Assembly: GCA_965204925.1 (NCBI GenBank)
Contig: OZ242021.1
Coordinates: forward strand, 310,001 to 374,000
Reading direction: 5' to 3'
DNA: 64,000 nucleotides
Origin: G963663315 sp965204925
GTDB taxonomy: Bacteria > Pseudomonadota > Gammaproteobacteria > Arenicellales > Poriferihabitantaceae
The notes beneath the pieces are model-generated. The model did not search any database. It saw only the letters and a list, made by a program, of their open reading frames with translations, and had not been told where the DNA came from. The stretch's first letter is position 1. Each line of letters opens with the position of its first letter. Made by a program: the position numbers and the translations under genes. Shown here in pieces: positions 10,501 through 19,556 of the stretch.

Positions 10501-11046
10501 ACTGATATAGTTCCGCTCACCCGGCGCCCCGATGCGGCTGACCGAAAAATAGACCCGGTCACCAAAAACATGGCGATAGCGGGTTATGCAATCGGGCAAC
10601 TCCGACTCCCGCCCCTGTGAAATCAGGTTCACGGCAAAACCCTGACGCTCATCAATGAGACACAACAGTCCCTGATTTTGCCTGGCCAGTTCCGTCCAGA
10701 CAATTACAACCTTGTTGTTTACACTGTCGCGCAACCAGGCGCCGGTCAGCAGCCGGCTCAGGTTGCGGTAGCCGGTATTGTCTCCACACAACAAAGTGGC
10801 GCGCTCTGCCGATTTACCCGGGCCGGCGTCTCCAACCCACACATCACACCCTATAACCGGTTTGACTCCCTGCTCCAGACAAGCCCGATAAAATTTGACC
10901 ATTCCGTAAAGATTGGAGAGATCGGTAAGCGCTACGGCGGGTTGTCCAAATCCGGAGCAACCGGCGGCGAGCGCCTTCAGCCTGACGATGCCATCCGCCA
11001 GCGAGAACTCCGAGTGCAGGTGCAAATGAACGAACGCGTCAGTCAT
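7492..11046 (-). CDS. dnaE: DNA polymerase III alpha subunit
   Basis: Catalytic subunit of the replicative polymerase, 1184 aa, close to the E. coli length. The N-terminal PHP domain begins MTDAFVHLHLHSEFS. The active-site aspartates lie in PDFDIDF at 401-407, following GPGRGSGAGSLVAW. The HhH and OB-fold regions follow (FAGYGFNRSHSVAYALISYH; NGVFAGIMVSMRV). The start is the ATG at 11046; the frame is open farther upstream but that would add 73 arginine-rich residues lying over rnhB. The start overlaps the rnhB stop by 8 bases, as in the lpxB-rnhB-dnaE order of many gammaproteobacteria. The gene is the distal end of the lpx cluster. Confidence 0.98.
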   Translation of the reverse strand: MTDAFVHLHLHSEFSLADGIVRLKALAAGCSGFGQPAVALTDLSNLYGMVKFYRACLEQGVKPVIGCDVWVGDAGPGKSAERATLLCGDNTGYRNLSRLLTGAWLRDSVNNKVVIVWTELARQNQGLLCLIDERQGFAVNLISQGRESELPDCITRYRHVFGDRVYFSVSRIGAPGERNYISRVVRLATRYDIGVVATNRVVFIKPEEFEAHEIRVCINNGRTLDDSRRPREYTDQQYLKSTREMIELFSDMPAAISNSIEIARRCNVFLDFDRDHLPQYPDAGNRSEASLLRERAQDGLAKRFNLPALYAPDGSCTVGQEYIDRMNMELGVIENMNYSGYFLIVADFVEWARNNGIPVGPGRGSGAGSLVAWSTGITDLDPLSYGLLFERFLNPERVSLPDFDIDFCVDGRDRVIEYVAGRYGHDQVAQIITFGTMAAKAVVRDVGRVMGLPYGFVDQIAKLIPFEVGMTLQKALSQEQSLKERYNDQEDVRELIDMALQLEGIARNVGKHAGGVVIAPKPLTEYTPLYADSHLNQAITQLDKDDLESIGLIKFDFLGVRTLTILNAAIKMVNQRESADREIPLDLGQVPLDDATTFEFLRGGRTIAVFQIESRGARELLVRARPEVFEDLVALVALYRPGPLQSGMVDDFINRKMGREEIVYSHPALEPILKPTYGVIIYQEQVMEIARSLAGYTLGEADLLRKAMGKKLPEEMARQRATFVSGAVERGIGKGLADRIFTLMDKFAGYGFNRSHSVAYALISYHSAWMKVHYPAAFMAAALSAEMDKTDRVVTLLADAKSLGLTILPPDINSSSYTFRAVGDNRISYGLGALKGIGKGVVENIVAQRDRDAGYRSLQEFCRRVDVRKVNKRVLEILIKSGAMDTLGGNRAALIGAMDNAVKAADQHQQDRQAGQFDMFGIQESPSKNTALMQIPDWTDEQRLAAEKETLGLYLTGHPYQRYAGELALISDRDAPSRDFRSPGNGVFAGIMVSMRVSRTRRGKMAFVVLDNEMRRVEVILFPEKFSECSAILQKESLLIAVGQFSADEVTGGCQMRVDKICDLDQFRRQCLARLDLNLSQEALTTERIDRLQSILGRYRDTDGSDPVAVQIRYTRRSGETGCLNLGNDWKVNPRRQLFMELENQLGTDNILCHYDPHLQDRFLAGNTGNTDTDTGQSANVRSI

Positions 11047-11617
11047 TGTCGAGTATTTTGCGGACCGGAGCGAAACTGGCCCGATGCTCGCCGGTTGGTC
11101 CATAAAGCCGCAGCTCCTCCAGGTGCATTCTTGTCGGATAACCCTTGTGCTTTTCAAAACCGTAGCGGGGATAAACCAGTGACAACCTGACCATCTCCCG
11201 GTCACACGCTTCTTTCGCCAGTATTGACGCAGCCGAAATGGATGGGTGGACCGCGTCTCCCCCAATCACGGCGATGCACGCGCAGTCCAGAGCGGGAGTT
11301 CTGTTACCATCGACCAGCGCTGTATGAGGCTGAATATGCAATTTTCCCACTGCGCGTTTCATGGCGAGCAGTGTTGCCTGCAGTATATTGATACGGTCTA
11401 TCTCGCGCACGCCAGCGCGGGCTACGGACCAGGATAATGCGGTTTCCCGGATGTGTCTCTCAAGCTCCGCCCGACGCCGCGCGCCGAGTTTTTTCGAATC
11501 ATCCAGTCCGGCTATCGGCTTGTCGTCATCCAGTATGACCGCAGCGGCGAATACCGCCCCGGCCAGCGGGCCCCGCCCCGCCTCATCGACTCCGGCAATG
11601 ATTCTGTTCGACTTCAA
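11039..11617 (-). CDS. rnhB: Ribonuclease HII
   Basis: Removes ribonucleotides from RNA-DNA hybrids and misincorporated ribonucleotides in DNA. At 192 aa it has the usual length. The type II signature GVDEAGRGPLAG sits at residues 9-20 with catalytic Asp11 and Glu12, and further active-site acids are expected in ALVDGNRTP and SILAKEACDREM. It starts 4 bases after lpxB and its stop overlaps the dnaE start, so it is translationally tied to both. Confidence 0.97.
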   Translation of the reverse strand: MKSNRIIAGVDEAGRGPLAGAVFAAAVILDDDKPIAGLDDSKKLGARRRAELERHIRETALSWSVARAGVREIDRINILQATLLAMKRAVGKLHIQPHTALVDGNRTPALDCACIAVIGGDAVHPSISAASILAKEACDREMVRLSLVYPRYGFEKHKGYPTRMHLEELRLYGPTGEHRASFAPVRKILDND

Positions 11618-11621
11618 CGGC

Positions 11622-12776
11622 TCAGGTCAATCGTTCCAGCAGTCCCGTTACCGCCCTGCTGGCCCGCAGATTGGCATCAAGTTTCAACTGGCGGTGCATT
11701 TCGGCAAACATGCCGGAAAGCCTGTTCACTTCCCGCTCATCTTCAAGATATCGCCTTAACACACGGGCAATGCTGGCCGGTCTGGCCTCGTCCTGAATGA
11801 ACTCCGGCACCACAGGATCCCTGAGCAGCTGATTGGGCATCGAATAATGATTCACGGACTTCAGTCTCTGCACAAGCTGCCAGGTCAGAGGACCCACCTT
11901 GTAGACGACCACATGAGGACGTCGCAACAACGCCGCTTCCAGCGCTGCCGTCCCCGACGCAAGCACAACTGCATCGGCGGCCTCCATGGCAAGCCGTGAC
12001 TGCTCCTGTAACCGCATAATCGGTAAATCTCCGATCAGGCCGGTCAGTCTGTTGAATGCGCAGGAGACCGTTTTGTTGGCAAGCGGCAGCACAAATTGTA
12101 CATTGGGGTCGGACTGATGGATAATCCTGGCCGCCTCCAGAAAAATCGGCGCCAGCCTCGAAATCTCCGAACGGCGGCTACCCGGAAGCAGGGCGACCAG
12201 TTTCCCGCCATGCGGGATCTCAAGTCCGAGTTTCTGTCTGGCGGCAATCCGGTTCGGCGGCTTGATTTCATCGGCCATCGGATGCCCGACACAGGTGACC
12301 GGAATACCGTTCTTGCGGTAAAACTCGGCCTCAAAGGGAAACAATGTCAGAATATGGTCGACGGCTCGTCGAATCTTGTGGATACGATATCCGCGCCACG
12401 CCCATACCGTAGGGCTTACGTAATGGACTATAGCGATGTTCTTCTTCCTGAGCCGGGATTCGAGCGCCAGATTGAAATCGGGCACATCAATACCGATAAA
12501 CAAATCGGGGGGGTCCGACACCATGATCCGATACAGATTCGAGCGGATCCCGAGAATGTCGAACAGCTTGCCGGGAAGCCCATCCAGCCCCATTACTCCG
12601 ATCCGCTCCATATCATAAATTGTATCGCACCCGGCAGCGGCCATTTTGGGCCCACCAATACCGAAGAACCCGACATCGCCGATACTGCATTTCAGGCTTT
12701 CAATCAATCCGGCGCCGAGAGCATCACCGGAAGGCTCGCCCGCCACGATCCCGATACGGATTTGACGGCTGCCCAC
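11622..12776 (-). CDS. lpxB: Lipid A disaccharide synthase
   Basis: Inner-membrane-associated glycosyltransferase (GT19) that joins UDP-2,3-diacylglucosamine and lipid X to the lipid A disaccharide. The 384 aa chain begins IRIGIVAGEPSGDALGAGLI, has DLFIGIDVPDFNL and YVSPTVWAWR in the N-terminal domain and LPGSRRSEI and VLASGTAALEAAL in the C-terminal nucleotide-sugar domain. Its start abuts the lpxA stop with no gap. It belongs to the lpxD-fabZ-lpxA-lpxB run. Confidence 0.98.
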   Translation of the reverse strand: MGSRQIRIGIVAGEPSGDALGAGLIESLKCSIGDVGFFGIGGPKMAAAGCDTIYDMERIGVMGLDGLPGKLFDILGIRSNLYRIMVSDPPDLFIGIDVPDFNLALESRLRKKNIAIVHYVSPTVWAWRGYRIHKIRRAVDHILTLFPFEAEFYRKNGIPVTCVGHPMADEIKPPNRIAARQKLGLEIPHGGKLVALLPGSRRSEISRLAPIFLEAARIIHQSDPNVQFVLPLANKTVSCAFNRLTGLIGDLPIMRLQEQSRLAMEAADAVVLASGTAALEAALLRRPHVVVYKVGPLTWQLVQRLKSVNHYSMPNQLLRDPVVPEFIQDEARPASIARVLRRYLEDEREVNRLSGMFAEMHRQLKLDANLRASRAVTGLLERLT

Positions 12777-13553
12777 CTATCGGATAATACCGCGCTCGGA
12801 TTGGCAAATAAACTTCCTGAATGTCGCCACGTCCGCATTATCACTATCCAATGCACAGAGTTCATCAATGGCCGACTGAAGATTGAGATTGCGGCGGTAA
12901 ACGGCCCGGTAAGCGGTAGCCAGCAATTCGATCGTCTCTTCTGTAAAATGCCGTCTTCGCAACCCTTTTTTATTGATGCCGAACGGAGTCGCCGGATTAC
13001 CCGCCGCCACGATATATGGGGGAACATCCTGGAGACAGACACACCCGATTCCTGTAATACAATGCTGACCGATCCGGCAAAATTGATGCACGAGGCTGAA
13101 GCCGCCGAGAATGGCATGGTCGCCAATATGGACATGGCCGGCCAGACTGGCGCCATTGGCAAAGATAATGCAGTTGCCCAAAACGCAGTCATGGGCAATG
13201 TGCGCGTAAGCCATGATGAAGTTATCATCGCCTATCCTCGTCACCCCCAGACCACCCGCAGTGCCCCGATTGATTGTGCAATATTCCCTTATGGTATTAC
13301 GGTCGCCGATTTCCAGACGGGTAGGCTCGCCGCGGTAACCCTGATGCTGCGGGTCCTCCCCTATCGAGGAAAATTGAAATATGTGGTTGTGCTTGCCGAT
13401 TGTTGTGAAATTGCGGATGACGACATGGGGACCGACCCGGGTACCGTCCCCGATCGTCACATTCTCCCCGATAATCGAAAACGCGCCGATCGTCACATTC
13501 CTGCCGATATTCGCGCGTTCAGCGACAATCGCCGTCGGATGAATGTCTGCCAT
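12777..13553 (-). CDS. lpxA: UDP-N-acetylglucosamine acyltransferase
   Basis: First enzyme of lipid A synthesis, adding a 3-hydroxyacyl chain to UDP-GlcNAc. The 258 aa protein is a left-handed beta-helix of hexapeptide repeats (VTIGAFSIIGENVTIGDGTR and onward) with the catalytic histidine region IMAYAHIAHDCVLGN and the helical C-terminal domain after GINKKGLRRRHF. It starts 5 bases downstream of fabZ and is directly followed by lpxB. Confidence 0.98.
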   Translation of the reverse strand: MADIHPTAIVAERANIGRNVTIGAFSIIGENVTIGDGTRVGPHVVIRNFTTIGKHNHIFQFSSIGEDPQHQGYRGEPTRLEIGDRNTIREYCTINRGTAGGLGVTRIGDDNFIMAYAHIAHDCVLGNCIIFANGASLAGHVHIGDHAILGGFSLVHQFCRIGQHCITGIGCVCLQDVPPYIVAAGNPATPFGINKKGLRRRHFTEETIELLATAYRAVYRRNLNLQSAIDELCALDSDNADVATFRKFICQSERGIIR

Positions 13554-13558
13554 CGAGT

Positions 13559-14014
13559 CTACAGTACCCGGTAAGTAAACATGACATCGGCCGATGCCAC
13601 CAGACGTTCTTCAACGGTGGCTTCGGTAGAATATTTCCAGATTTTCCTTCGGTAATTGGTCTGCCTGACGTTTAGTATCAGTTGATCTCCCGGTTCGACA
13701 GGGCGCTTGAATCTGGCGCTGTCTATTCCTGCGAAAAGCAGGATGATCCGCTCCTCGGTCTCCGCCTCCTCACTGTGACTGGCCAGAAGCGCAGAGGCCT
13801 GCGCCAATGCTTCCAGGATCAGAACGCCGGGGAAAACCGGCCTTTCCGGGAAATGCCCCTGAAAAAACGGCTCATTGAACGTGACGTTCTTGATCGCGGT
13901 CAGACTCCCCCCAAGCGTGTAATCAAGTACCCGGTCAACCAGCAGGAACGGGTACCTGTGAGGAAGGATTTCCCGGATTCGGTGTATATCGATCTGCTTT
14001 TTTTCTGTCATCAC
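13559..14014 (-). CDS. fabZ: (3R)-hydroxyacyl-ACP dehydratase
   Basis: Hot-dog fold dehydratase of fatty acid elongation. At 151 aa it is typical; the catalytic histidine is in FFQGHFPERPVFPG and the catalytic glutamate in VLILEALAQA. IHRIREILPHRYPFLLVDRV is the family N-terminal signature. Its position between lpxD and lpxA links hydroxyacyl-ACP supply to lipid A synthesis. Confidence 0.97.
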   Translation of the reverse strand: MMTEKKQIDIHRIREILPHRYPFLLVDRVLDYTLGGSLTAIKNVTFNEPFFQGHFPERPVFPGVLILEALAQASALLASHSEEAETEERIILLFAGIDSARFKRPVEPGDQLILNVRQTNYRRKIWKYSTEATVEERLVASADVMFTYRVL

Positions 14015-14079
14015 GGCAACATGCCCCGATCGGATCGTATGTGCGGGAAGCGCACCCGTGTTCGGCCAGCGCTCATCGT

Positions 14080-15150
14080 CTATTGGTCACAGCCCGGCTT
14101 TTCACCCTGTTTCCTCCTGCGCATCAGTTTATCAAGTTGCCGGATCATTGCCAGATTCTTTCTCCATTGCCTGACCGGCTGTACCGTGATCATCGACGCG
14201 TACTCTCCAGAGTCACCGATACTTTTCGCAACCGTGCTGTTCGCCATTATCGTCACGTCATCAACAATCTCAAGGTGGCCGAGGATGGATACGCGCCCTC
14301 CGATTTTACAACGCTTGCCGATGCGAGCGCTTCCGGCGACGGCAGAACAACCTGCCATTATGGTGTTTTCCCCGATATATACATTATGGGCAATCTGTAT
14401 CTGGTTATCCAGTTTTACGCCATTTTCAATGACGGTATGGTCGAGCGCCCCACGGTCGATCGTTGTATTTGCGCCGACATCGACATCATCGCCGATACGG
14501 ACAGCTCCAAGCTGTTCGATTTTTTGCCAGCTTCCCGCCGACGGGGCATAGCCGAACCCGCTGGCGCCGATCACCGCCCCCGGAGAGATATGACATCTCT
14601 TCCCGATGAGACAGCCGGCATGAATGACAACCTGGTCCTCAATCTGTGAATCCTGCCCTATAACAACCCCGGCTCCGATATGGACGGAGTTTCCGATTAC
14701 CACACCCTTTGCCAGTTTCACCCCATCATCAATCGTACTGAACGGGCCGATTGTCACGCTGCCATCGAAAGAAACCGTATCGGCAACTCGCGAGGACGGA
14801 TCCACCCTTTGTCTGTTGCGACTGCAAGCCGGTCTGAACAACCCGGAAATCCGCGCATAGGCCAGATAAGGGTCAGCCACCACCACGCGGTTGCCGGGAA
14901 ACAGGTGCACATCTTGTGGAGAGATCAACACGGCCCCCGCTGCGCAAGCGGACAAATGGCGCTTCAGTTTCGGGTCGGAAAAAAAGGTGATTGATGTGGC
15001 TGTCGCCTGTTCCGGACTCCTGATCGAATCAACCCTGTATTGTGGATCTCCGAGCACGACCCCGTCCGCAGCCTGCGCAATTCTGCCCAATTCGATCACG
15101 TTCCCGGGGTCCTCAAGGCAGGTGCAATCGACGCCAGCGCTCGGAGTCAC
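14080..15150 (-). CDS. lpxD: UDP-3-O-(3-hydroxyacyl)glucosamine N-acyltransferase
   Basis: Third acyl transfer enzyme of lipid A synthesis, 356 aa. An N-terminal uridine-binding domain (about 1-105, with ATSITFFSDPKLKRHL) precedes a hexapeptide-repeat beta-helix (VTIGPFSTIDDGVKL onward) that includes GFGYAP, TTIDRGALDHTVI and the catalytic-histidine segment QIAHNVYIGENT, then a basic C-terminal helix. The start is a GTG 29 bases after the skp stop; a shorter start is possible because the first 15 residues are unlike the usual family N-terminus. About 65 bases separate it from fabZ. Confidence 0.95.
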   Translation of the reverse strand: MTPSAGVDCTCLEDPGNVIELGRIAQAADGVVLGDPQYRVDSIRSPEQATATSITFFSDPKLKRHLSACAAGAVLISPQDVHLFPGNRVVVADPYLAYARISGLFRPACSRNRQRVDPSSRVADTVSFDGSVTIGPFSTIDDGVKLAKGVVIGNSVHIGAGVVIGQDSQIEDQVVIHAGCLIGKRCHISPGAVIGASGFGYAPSAGSWQKIEQLGAVRIGDDVDVGANTTIDRGALDHTVIENGVKLDNQIQIAHNVYIGENTIMAGCSAVAGSARIGKRCKIGGRVSILGHLEIVDDVTIMANSTVAKSIGDSGEYASMITVQPVRQWRKNLAMIRQLDKLMRRRKQGEKPGCDQ

Positions 15151-15179
15151 TTGATATGGCCACTATAGCGCGAGTACCT

Positions 15180-15689
15180 TTACTCTGCGAAGTCCTTGTT
15201 GAGTTGCTCCAGGATTTTCCCGGTAAGATCGATCTCCCGGCTCGCATAAACAGCCTGCTGGACAACGAGGTCGATCTCTTCCCGCCGGGCTATTTCCACG
15301 ATAACCTCCGAAATCAGTTTCTCCAGCCGGGCCAGCCCCCGGTTGCGGCTGCGGGCATAGTCTTCGTTGTAGATTTTCTGATCTCTTTGCAGGGTTATTT
15401 GCAGGTCGCGCAACTCGACCGTTCGTTCCTCGAGCTCCTCGCTGGAAAGCAAAACCGCATTCTTTTGCAACTCGGCTTCCTTCGCATTGAACAGCTCGAT
15501 CCTGGCTTTCAAATCCCGGTTGCGCTCACCGAATTCCTGTTCCAGTATACGTATTTCATACTTCCCCTGGGGAGCTTCATCAATCAATACCCGCGCATCG
15601 ACATAGGCTATCCTGAGCGCAGACGCCTTGACCGGCATACATGCAACCCCAATCAGGCATAAAACACCCAACAAATACCTGCTGTTCAT
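15180..15689 (-). CDS. skp: Periplasmic chaperone Skp/OmpH
   Basis: Trimeric periplasmic chaperone that carries unfolded outer-membrane proteins to BamA. From the ATG at 15689 it is 169 aa: a signal peptide (SRYLLGVLCLIGVACM, cleaved near KASA), then RIAYVDARVL and a long charged coiled coil rich in Glu, Lys and Arg. The start choice rests on an AGGG ribosome-binding site 8 bases upstream; an ATG six bases earlier is only 2 bases from it. It sits between bamA and lpxD, the usual gammaproteobacterial order. Confidence 0.93.
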   Translation of the reverse strand: MNSRYLLGVLCLIGVACMPVKASALRIAYVDARVLIDEAPQGKYEIRILEQEFGERNRDLKARIELFNAKEAELQKNAVLLSSEELEERTVELRDLQITLQRDQKIYNEDYARSRNRGLARLEKLISEVIVEIARREEIDLVVQQAVYASREIDLTGKILEQLNKDFAE

Positions 15690-15795
15690 TTTCATAACCC
15701 TAATACAATAAAGACACAAAGACACAAATCCGTACAGAAATTCCGAGAGCTGAAGTTCCTCACCAGACACTTGCCTGGCACGGGCAACCCAAACC

Positions 15796-18105
15796 TTACC
15801 TGAACACGGTGCCAATGGAAATCTGCAACGCTTCCTTTTCATCACCCGCCTCCTCATCAAGCGGCACTCCGTAGCTGAAAGTAAATGGCCCTATCGCCGA
15901 AAACCAGCTAAAGAACAGTCCCGCAGAATATCGGAGATCCCCGAAATCGACCGAATCCGCGTCGGCAAATACCATCCCGCCATCGACAAAAAGCCCGAAC
16001 CGCTTGTCCTTCCCGTCCGATCCAAAAGCCGGAAACAGGGTCTCAAGGTTCAACAGTATACGTGTATCGCCGCCCACCGGCTCCGGAGTCGGACCACTGT
16101 CCCGGGGACCCAGGGAGCGTCTCTGGAAACCGCGTACGGATCGCGCTCCTCCGGCGTAATAATGTTTGAAAAACGGCAGCCCCGACTCTTTTGAATCACC
16201 GAAACCATCGCCATAGCCAATTCCGGCAAATCCCTTCAGGGTCAAGGCCGGGGAAACGGGAAAGTACCAGGCCCCTTCGAGATTGAGGTTGTAATACTCG
16301 AAATCGCTGCCCGGGAACGTCGACTCCAGGGAAATTGAACCGACGGCGCCGCGGGTCGGGAAGAAAAACTGATCCCGTGTATCCCTGGAAAACCCGATCG
16401 TAAACAAGCCGTTTCCGGCTTTCGGGGTCTTTGCTATGACAGCTGCGAACTCGGGAGGGGTTTCCGCGGTCTTTTCAAGTTCGAGGCGTTCCAGCGAAAC
16501 CCCGTAATTGATCGAGTTGGTCTCCGTGACAGGAACACGATAACTCACCCCCGCTGTAGCGCTGTCCATAACATATTCCGCAGTATCGACTTCACTGGAG
16601 TCGAATTCCCCGACAGACAGATTGATACTCCGGCTGACTCCATCAATGGTATGGTAGGGATTGGTATAGGAAATGCTCGCAATATTGGCCGTGTCGGAAT
16701 TATTGAACTTGAACTCCAGCTCCTTACCCGTTCCCAGCAAATTCTTTTGTTTGAATTCGACGCCAAACAGAGCCCCCTCTTCGTCCGAATAACCGGCAGA
16801 AAACAAAATTGAGCCCGTATCCCGCTCCGCTACGATTATCTGCAAGTCGACCTGATCGGTAGTTCCGGCCACTTTCGGGGTCTCGATATGGACGCTTTCA
16901 AAAATACCCAGACGCTGTAATCTGTCCTTCGAGCGCTGCACCGCCGATTTTGAATACAGGGAACCCTCGTACTGCCTCAGCTCTCTGCGAACAACTTCAT
17001 CACGGGTATAGCGGTTTCCGGAAATATCGATCCTGCGGACATAAACCCGCTGATTCGTGATGACCGGGAATGTGACGTTGACCGTTTTCGTGGATTTATC
17101 CTCATCGAATACCGGAGTCAACTCAACGAATGCAAAACCCTGATCGGCGAAATAGTCGATCATTTCAGCCCGCACCCGGTTCACCTCTCCTCGTGAAAAG
17201 CGGTCTTTTGGTTTGATATCCATCAACTTTTGCAAGTCCCCGATGCGGCTCTCCGGCGCCCCTTCAATGGTTAACGCGCCAAACGTATACAGATCGCCCT
17301 CGCTTAATGTGATGCCGATAAAGATATTCTGTTTATTGGGCGAAATATCCACATTTGACGAAACGATCTCGAACTCATGGTATCCACGATTCTGGTAATA
17401 GCTTCTGATTCTCTCGAGGTCCGCCTCCAGCGCCTGTTTCGAATACTGGTCCTGGCGTGAAAACAGGCGGTATCCACGCTTGTCCTTGAGCTTCATTTCC
17501 TTCTTGATCGCCTTGACCGACTCCTGCCCGGCGCCAATTATGTTTATTTTTCGGATACGGGCAACACGCCCTTCGCTGATCGTGATTTTAATGGCAACCC
17601 GGTTCTGATCGAGTTCCTCACTGACGACGTCAATGATCGTCGAATAACGACCCATCGACAGATACGCATCGCTGATTTCATTTTCAACGTTTGCCAAAAC
17701 CGCGCTATTCAGGATTCTGCCCTCGACAACCCCCATCTGATCCAGCCCGGCCGTGATATCTTCGGTTTTCAGTTTGCTGTTTCCGGTAATGGTAACGCTG
17801 GCGATTGACGGCCTTTCCACTACCTTGACAACGAGGGTGGTCTCCTCCCGCTCAAGTTCGATCTGCCTGAAAAATCCCGTTGCGAACAGCTCCCGGATAC
17901 TTAATCGTATCTCTTCGTCGTCGGCATCATCACCGACCTTCAGGGGCAGATAGTTGAATACCGTCCCTTCCTCCAGCTTTTCCAGCCCTTCAACCCGGAT
18001 ATCGGTGATCGTGAACGGCTCAATCGCAAATACAGTGCGCAGCGACGCCAAAAGAAACAGCGCGAGGCAGAGAAACGACAATGAGGATTTTTTCGTCATA
18101 ACCAT
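15796..18105 (-). CDS. bamA: Outer-membrane assembly factor BamA
   Basis: Omp85-family core of the BAM machine that inserts beta-barrels. The 769 aa precursor has a signal peptide (about 1-27, ending RTVFA), five POTRA domains (about 28-425, beginning FTITDIRVEGLEKLEEGTV) and a 16-strand barrel with the VRGF motif (GGARSVRGFQRRSLGPRD) of the conserved inner loop. The start is the ATG at 18105, with another in-frame ATG at 18099; earlier residues would fall over rseP. The last residues are ISIGTVFR, so the aromatic that normally ends the beta-signal is followed by one arginine. It lies between rseP and skp. Confidence 0.97.
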   Translation of the reverse strand: MVMTKKSSLSFLCLALFLLASLRTVFAIEPFTITDIRVEGLEKLEEGTVFNYLPLKVGDDADDEEIRLSIRELFATGFFRQIELEREETTLVVKVVERPSIASVTITGNSKLKTEDITAGLDQMGVVEGRILNSAVLANVENEISDAYLSMGRYSTIIDVVSEELDQNRVAIKITISEGRVARIRKINIIGAGQESVKAIKKEMKLKDKRGYRLFSRQDQYSKQALEADLERIRSYYQNRGYHEFEIVSSNVDISPNKQNIFIGITLSEGDLYTFGALTIEGAPESRIGDLQKLMDIKPKDRFSRGEVNRVRAEMIDYFADQGFAFVELTPVFDEDKSTKTVNVTFPVITNQRVYVRRIDISGNRYTRDEVVRRELRQYEGSLYSKSAVQRSKDRLQRLGIFESVHIETPKVAGTTDQVDLQIIVAERDTGSILFSAGYSDEEGALFGVEFKQKNLLGTGKELEFKFNNSDTANIASISYTNPYHTIDGVSRSINLSVGEFDSSEVDTAEYVMDSATAGVSYRVPVTETNSINYGVSLERLELEKTAETPPEFAAVIAKTPKAGNGLFTIGFSRDTRDQFFFPTRGAVGSISLESTFPGSDFEYYNLNLEGAWYFPVSPALTLKGFAGIGYGDGFGDSKESGLPFFKHYYAGGARSVRGFQRRSLGPRDSGPTPEPVGGDTRILLNLETLFPAFGSDGKDKRFGLFVDGGMVFADADSVDFGDLRYSAGLFFSWFSAIGPFTFSYGVPLDEEAGDEKEALQISIGTVFR

Positions 18106-18124
18106 GCGTGAACAATGCACTTGC

Positions 18125-19465
18125 TCATAGCAAGCGCGCAATATCATTATAAAAGGCGAAACCCATCAGCATTATGATCAGCGCCAGGCCAACGACCTGC
18201 CCGCGGATCATTGCCTTCTCCGAAGGAACCCTGCCCGCAACGGCCTCAAACAAAAAATACATCAGGTGCCCCCCATCCAGTACGGGAATCGGTAACAGGT
18301 TGATCAGTCCGAGGCTGATACTGACAATGGCCAGAAATTTCAGGAAATCATCATAACCCGACTTGATGGTATAACCGGCCATTCTGGCGATGCTAACGGG
18401 ACCGGACAGATTTTCCGGAGACATCCGCACCGTGAGCATGCGTCCCAGAGAACGCAGGGTGATAACGGTCATGCGCCAGTTGTAGTCGACCGCCTGCCAG
18501 ACGGCGTCCAGCGGCCCGTGCCGCAAAATCGTGTTTTCCAGCGCTGGCTGATACAACCCGATACGGCCATAGCTGCGGCCTTCAATGAAGACCGCATCCG
18601 GTATTACTGTCAATTCCAGTGTTTCTCCCTCGCGCAAAACCGACAGGCGCAGCGGCTGTCCGGGGTTCTCCGATATCCGTGTTGCCATCTCCAGCCAGTT
18701 GGCGACCCCGACTCCGTCAATGGCGAGTATCCGGTCGCCCCGAACCAAGCCCGACCGCTCGGCGGGGGAATCCGCCACAACCTCATTGACGACGGCCGCG
18801 GGCAGGATAGGCCAGATACCCATTTGTGAGGTGATCGGGCGGCTGGCGACACGGCTCTGGTCAAGAGCGCTGAAATCGACAGCGAGATCACGCTCTCCGA
18901 GAACCGGATTCGTAACCCGTATGGAAACACGATTCCCCTTCATCGCCTGATCGAGCAGATAAAACTGATGTTGCCCCCAGGTCTTCACCTCCTTGCCATC
19001 GACTCCGACCAGGGTATCGCCTGCCTCGAATCCGGCGATATCAGCCAGGGACCCTTCGGCCACCCGTCCTATGCGCGGGTCCATATCATCTGAACCGGCG
19101 ACAAAAACCAGCCATATCGCAACAATCGCAAAAAGAAAATTGAATGCCGGGCCGGCTGCTACTATGGCGCTGCGCGCCGCCAGGGACTTCCTGTTGAAAG
19201 CCTGGTCGACTTCATCGGAGCGTACCTTTCCCTCCCTTTCGTCGAGCATTTTGACGAACCCGCCCAGGGGGATCATGCCGATCGTGTATTGCGTAGGGTC
19301 ATCTTTCCAACGCCACCTGAAAAGGGGTCTGCCGAATCCGATCGAGAACTGAAGTACCTTGACCCCGAGTTTTCGCGCAACCCAGAAATGCCCGTACTCA
19401 TGGATTGCAACCAGTATCGCAACGGCAACGAGAAAACCGAACACACTGTAAGCAAACGCACCCAT
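18125..19465 (-). CDS. rseP: Site-2 zinc metalloprotease RseP
   Basis: Inner-membrane protease that cuts anti-sigma factor RseA and leftover signal peptides. The 446 aa chain has the zinc-binding HEYGH at 22-26 in the first membrane helix, two PDZ domains (about 115-300; IGRVAEGSLADIAGFEAGD and VNEVVADSPAERSGLVRGD) and the C-terminal NLLPIPVLDGGHLMYF segment with the third zinc ligand. It precedes bamA by 19 bases and follows dxr after a 91-base gap without a gene. Confidence 0.97.
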   Translation of the reverse strand: MGAFAYSVFGFLVAVAILVAIHEYGHFWVARKLGVKVLQFSIGFGRPLFRWRWKDDPTQYTIGMIPLGGFVKMLDEREGKVRSDEVDQAFNRKSLAARSAIVAAGPAFNFLFAIVAIWLVFVAGSDDMDPRIGRVAEGSLADIAGFEAGDTLVGVDGKEVKTWGQHQFYLLDQAMKGNRVSIRVTNPVLGERDLAVDFSALDQSRVASRPITSQMGIWPILPAAVVNEVVADSPAERSGLVRGDRILAIDGVGVANWLEMATRISENPGQPLRLSVLREGETLELTVIPDAVFIEGRSYGRIGLYQPALENTILRHGPLDAVWQAVDYNWRMTVITLRSLGRMLTVRMSPENLSGPVSIARMAGYTIKSGYDDFLKFLAIVSISLGLINLLPIPVLDGGHLMYFLFEAVAGRVPSEKAMIRGQVVGLALIIMLMGFAFYNDIARLL

Positions 19466-19556
19466 ATCCTGTATCTTTATGTGACCGCCCGGGCCTGCGC
19501 CCGGTCTGTACCCTCAAACCCGTACATATTAACACGCGATGTCCTCATCCATGCCC

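Noticed and set aside
12096..13574. 492-codon plus-strand frame across lpxA and lpxB
   Set aside because: Lies antisense to two well-recognised genes, composition is that of a complementary frame, and no domain is seen.
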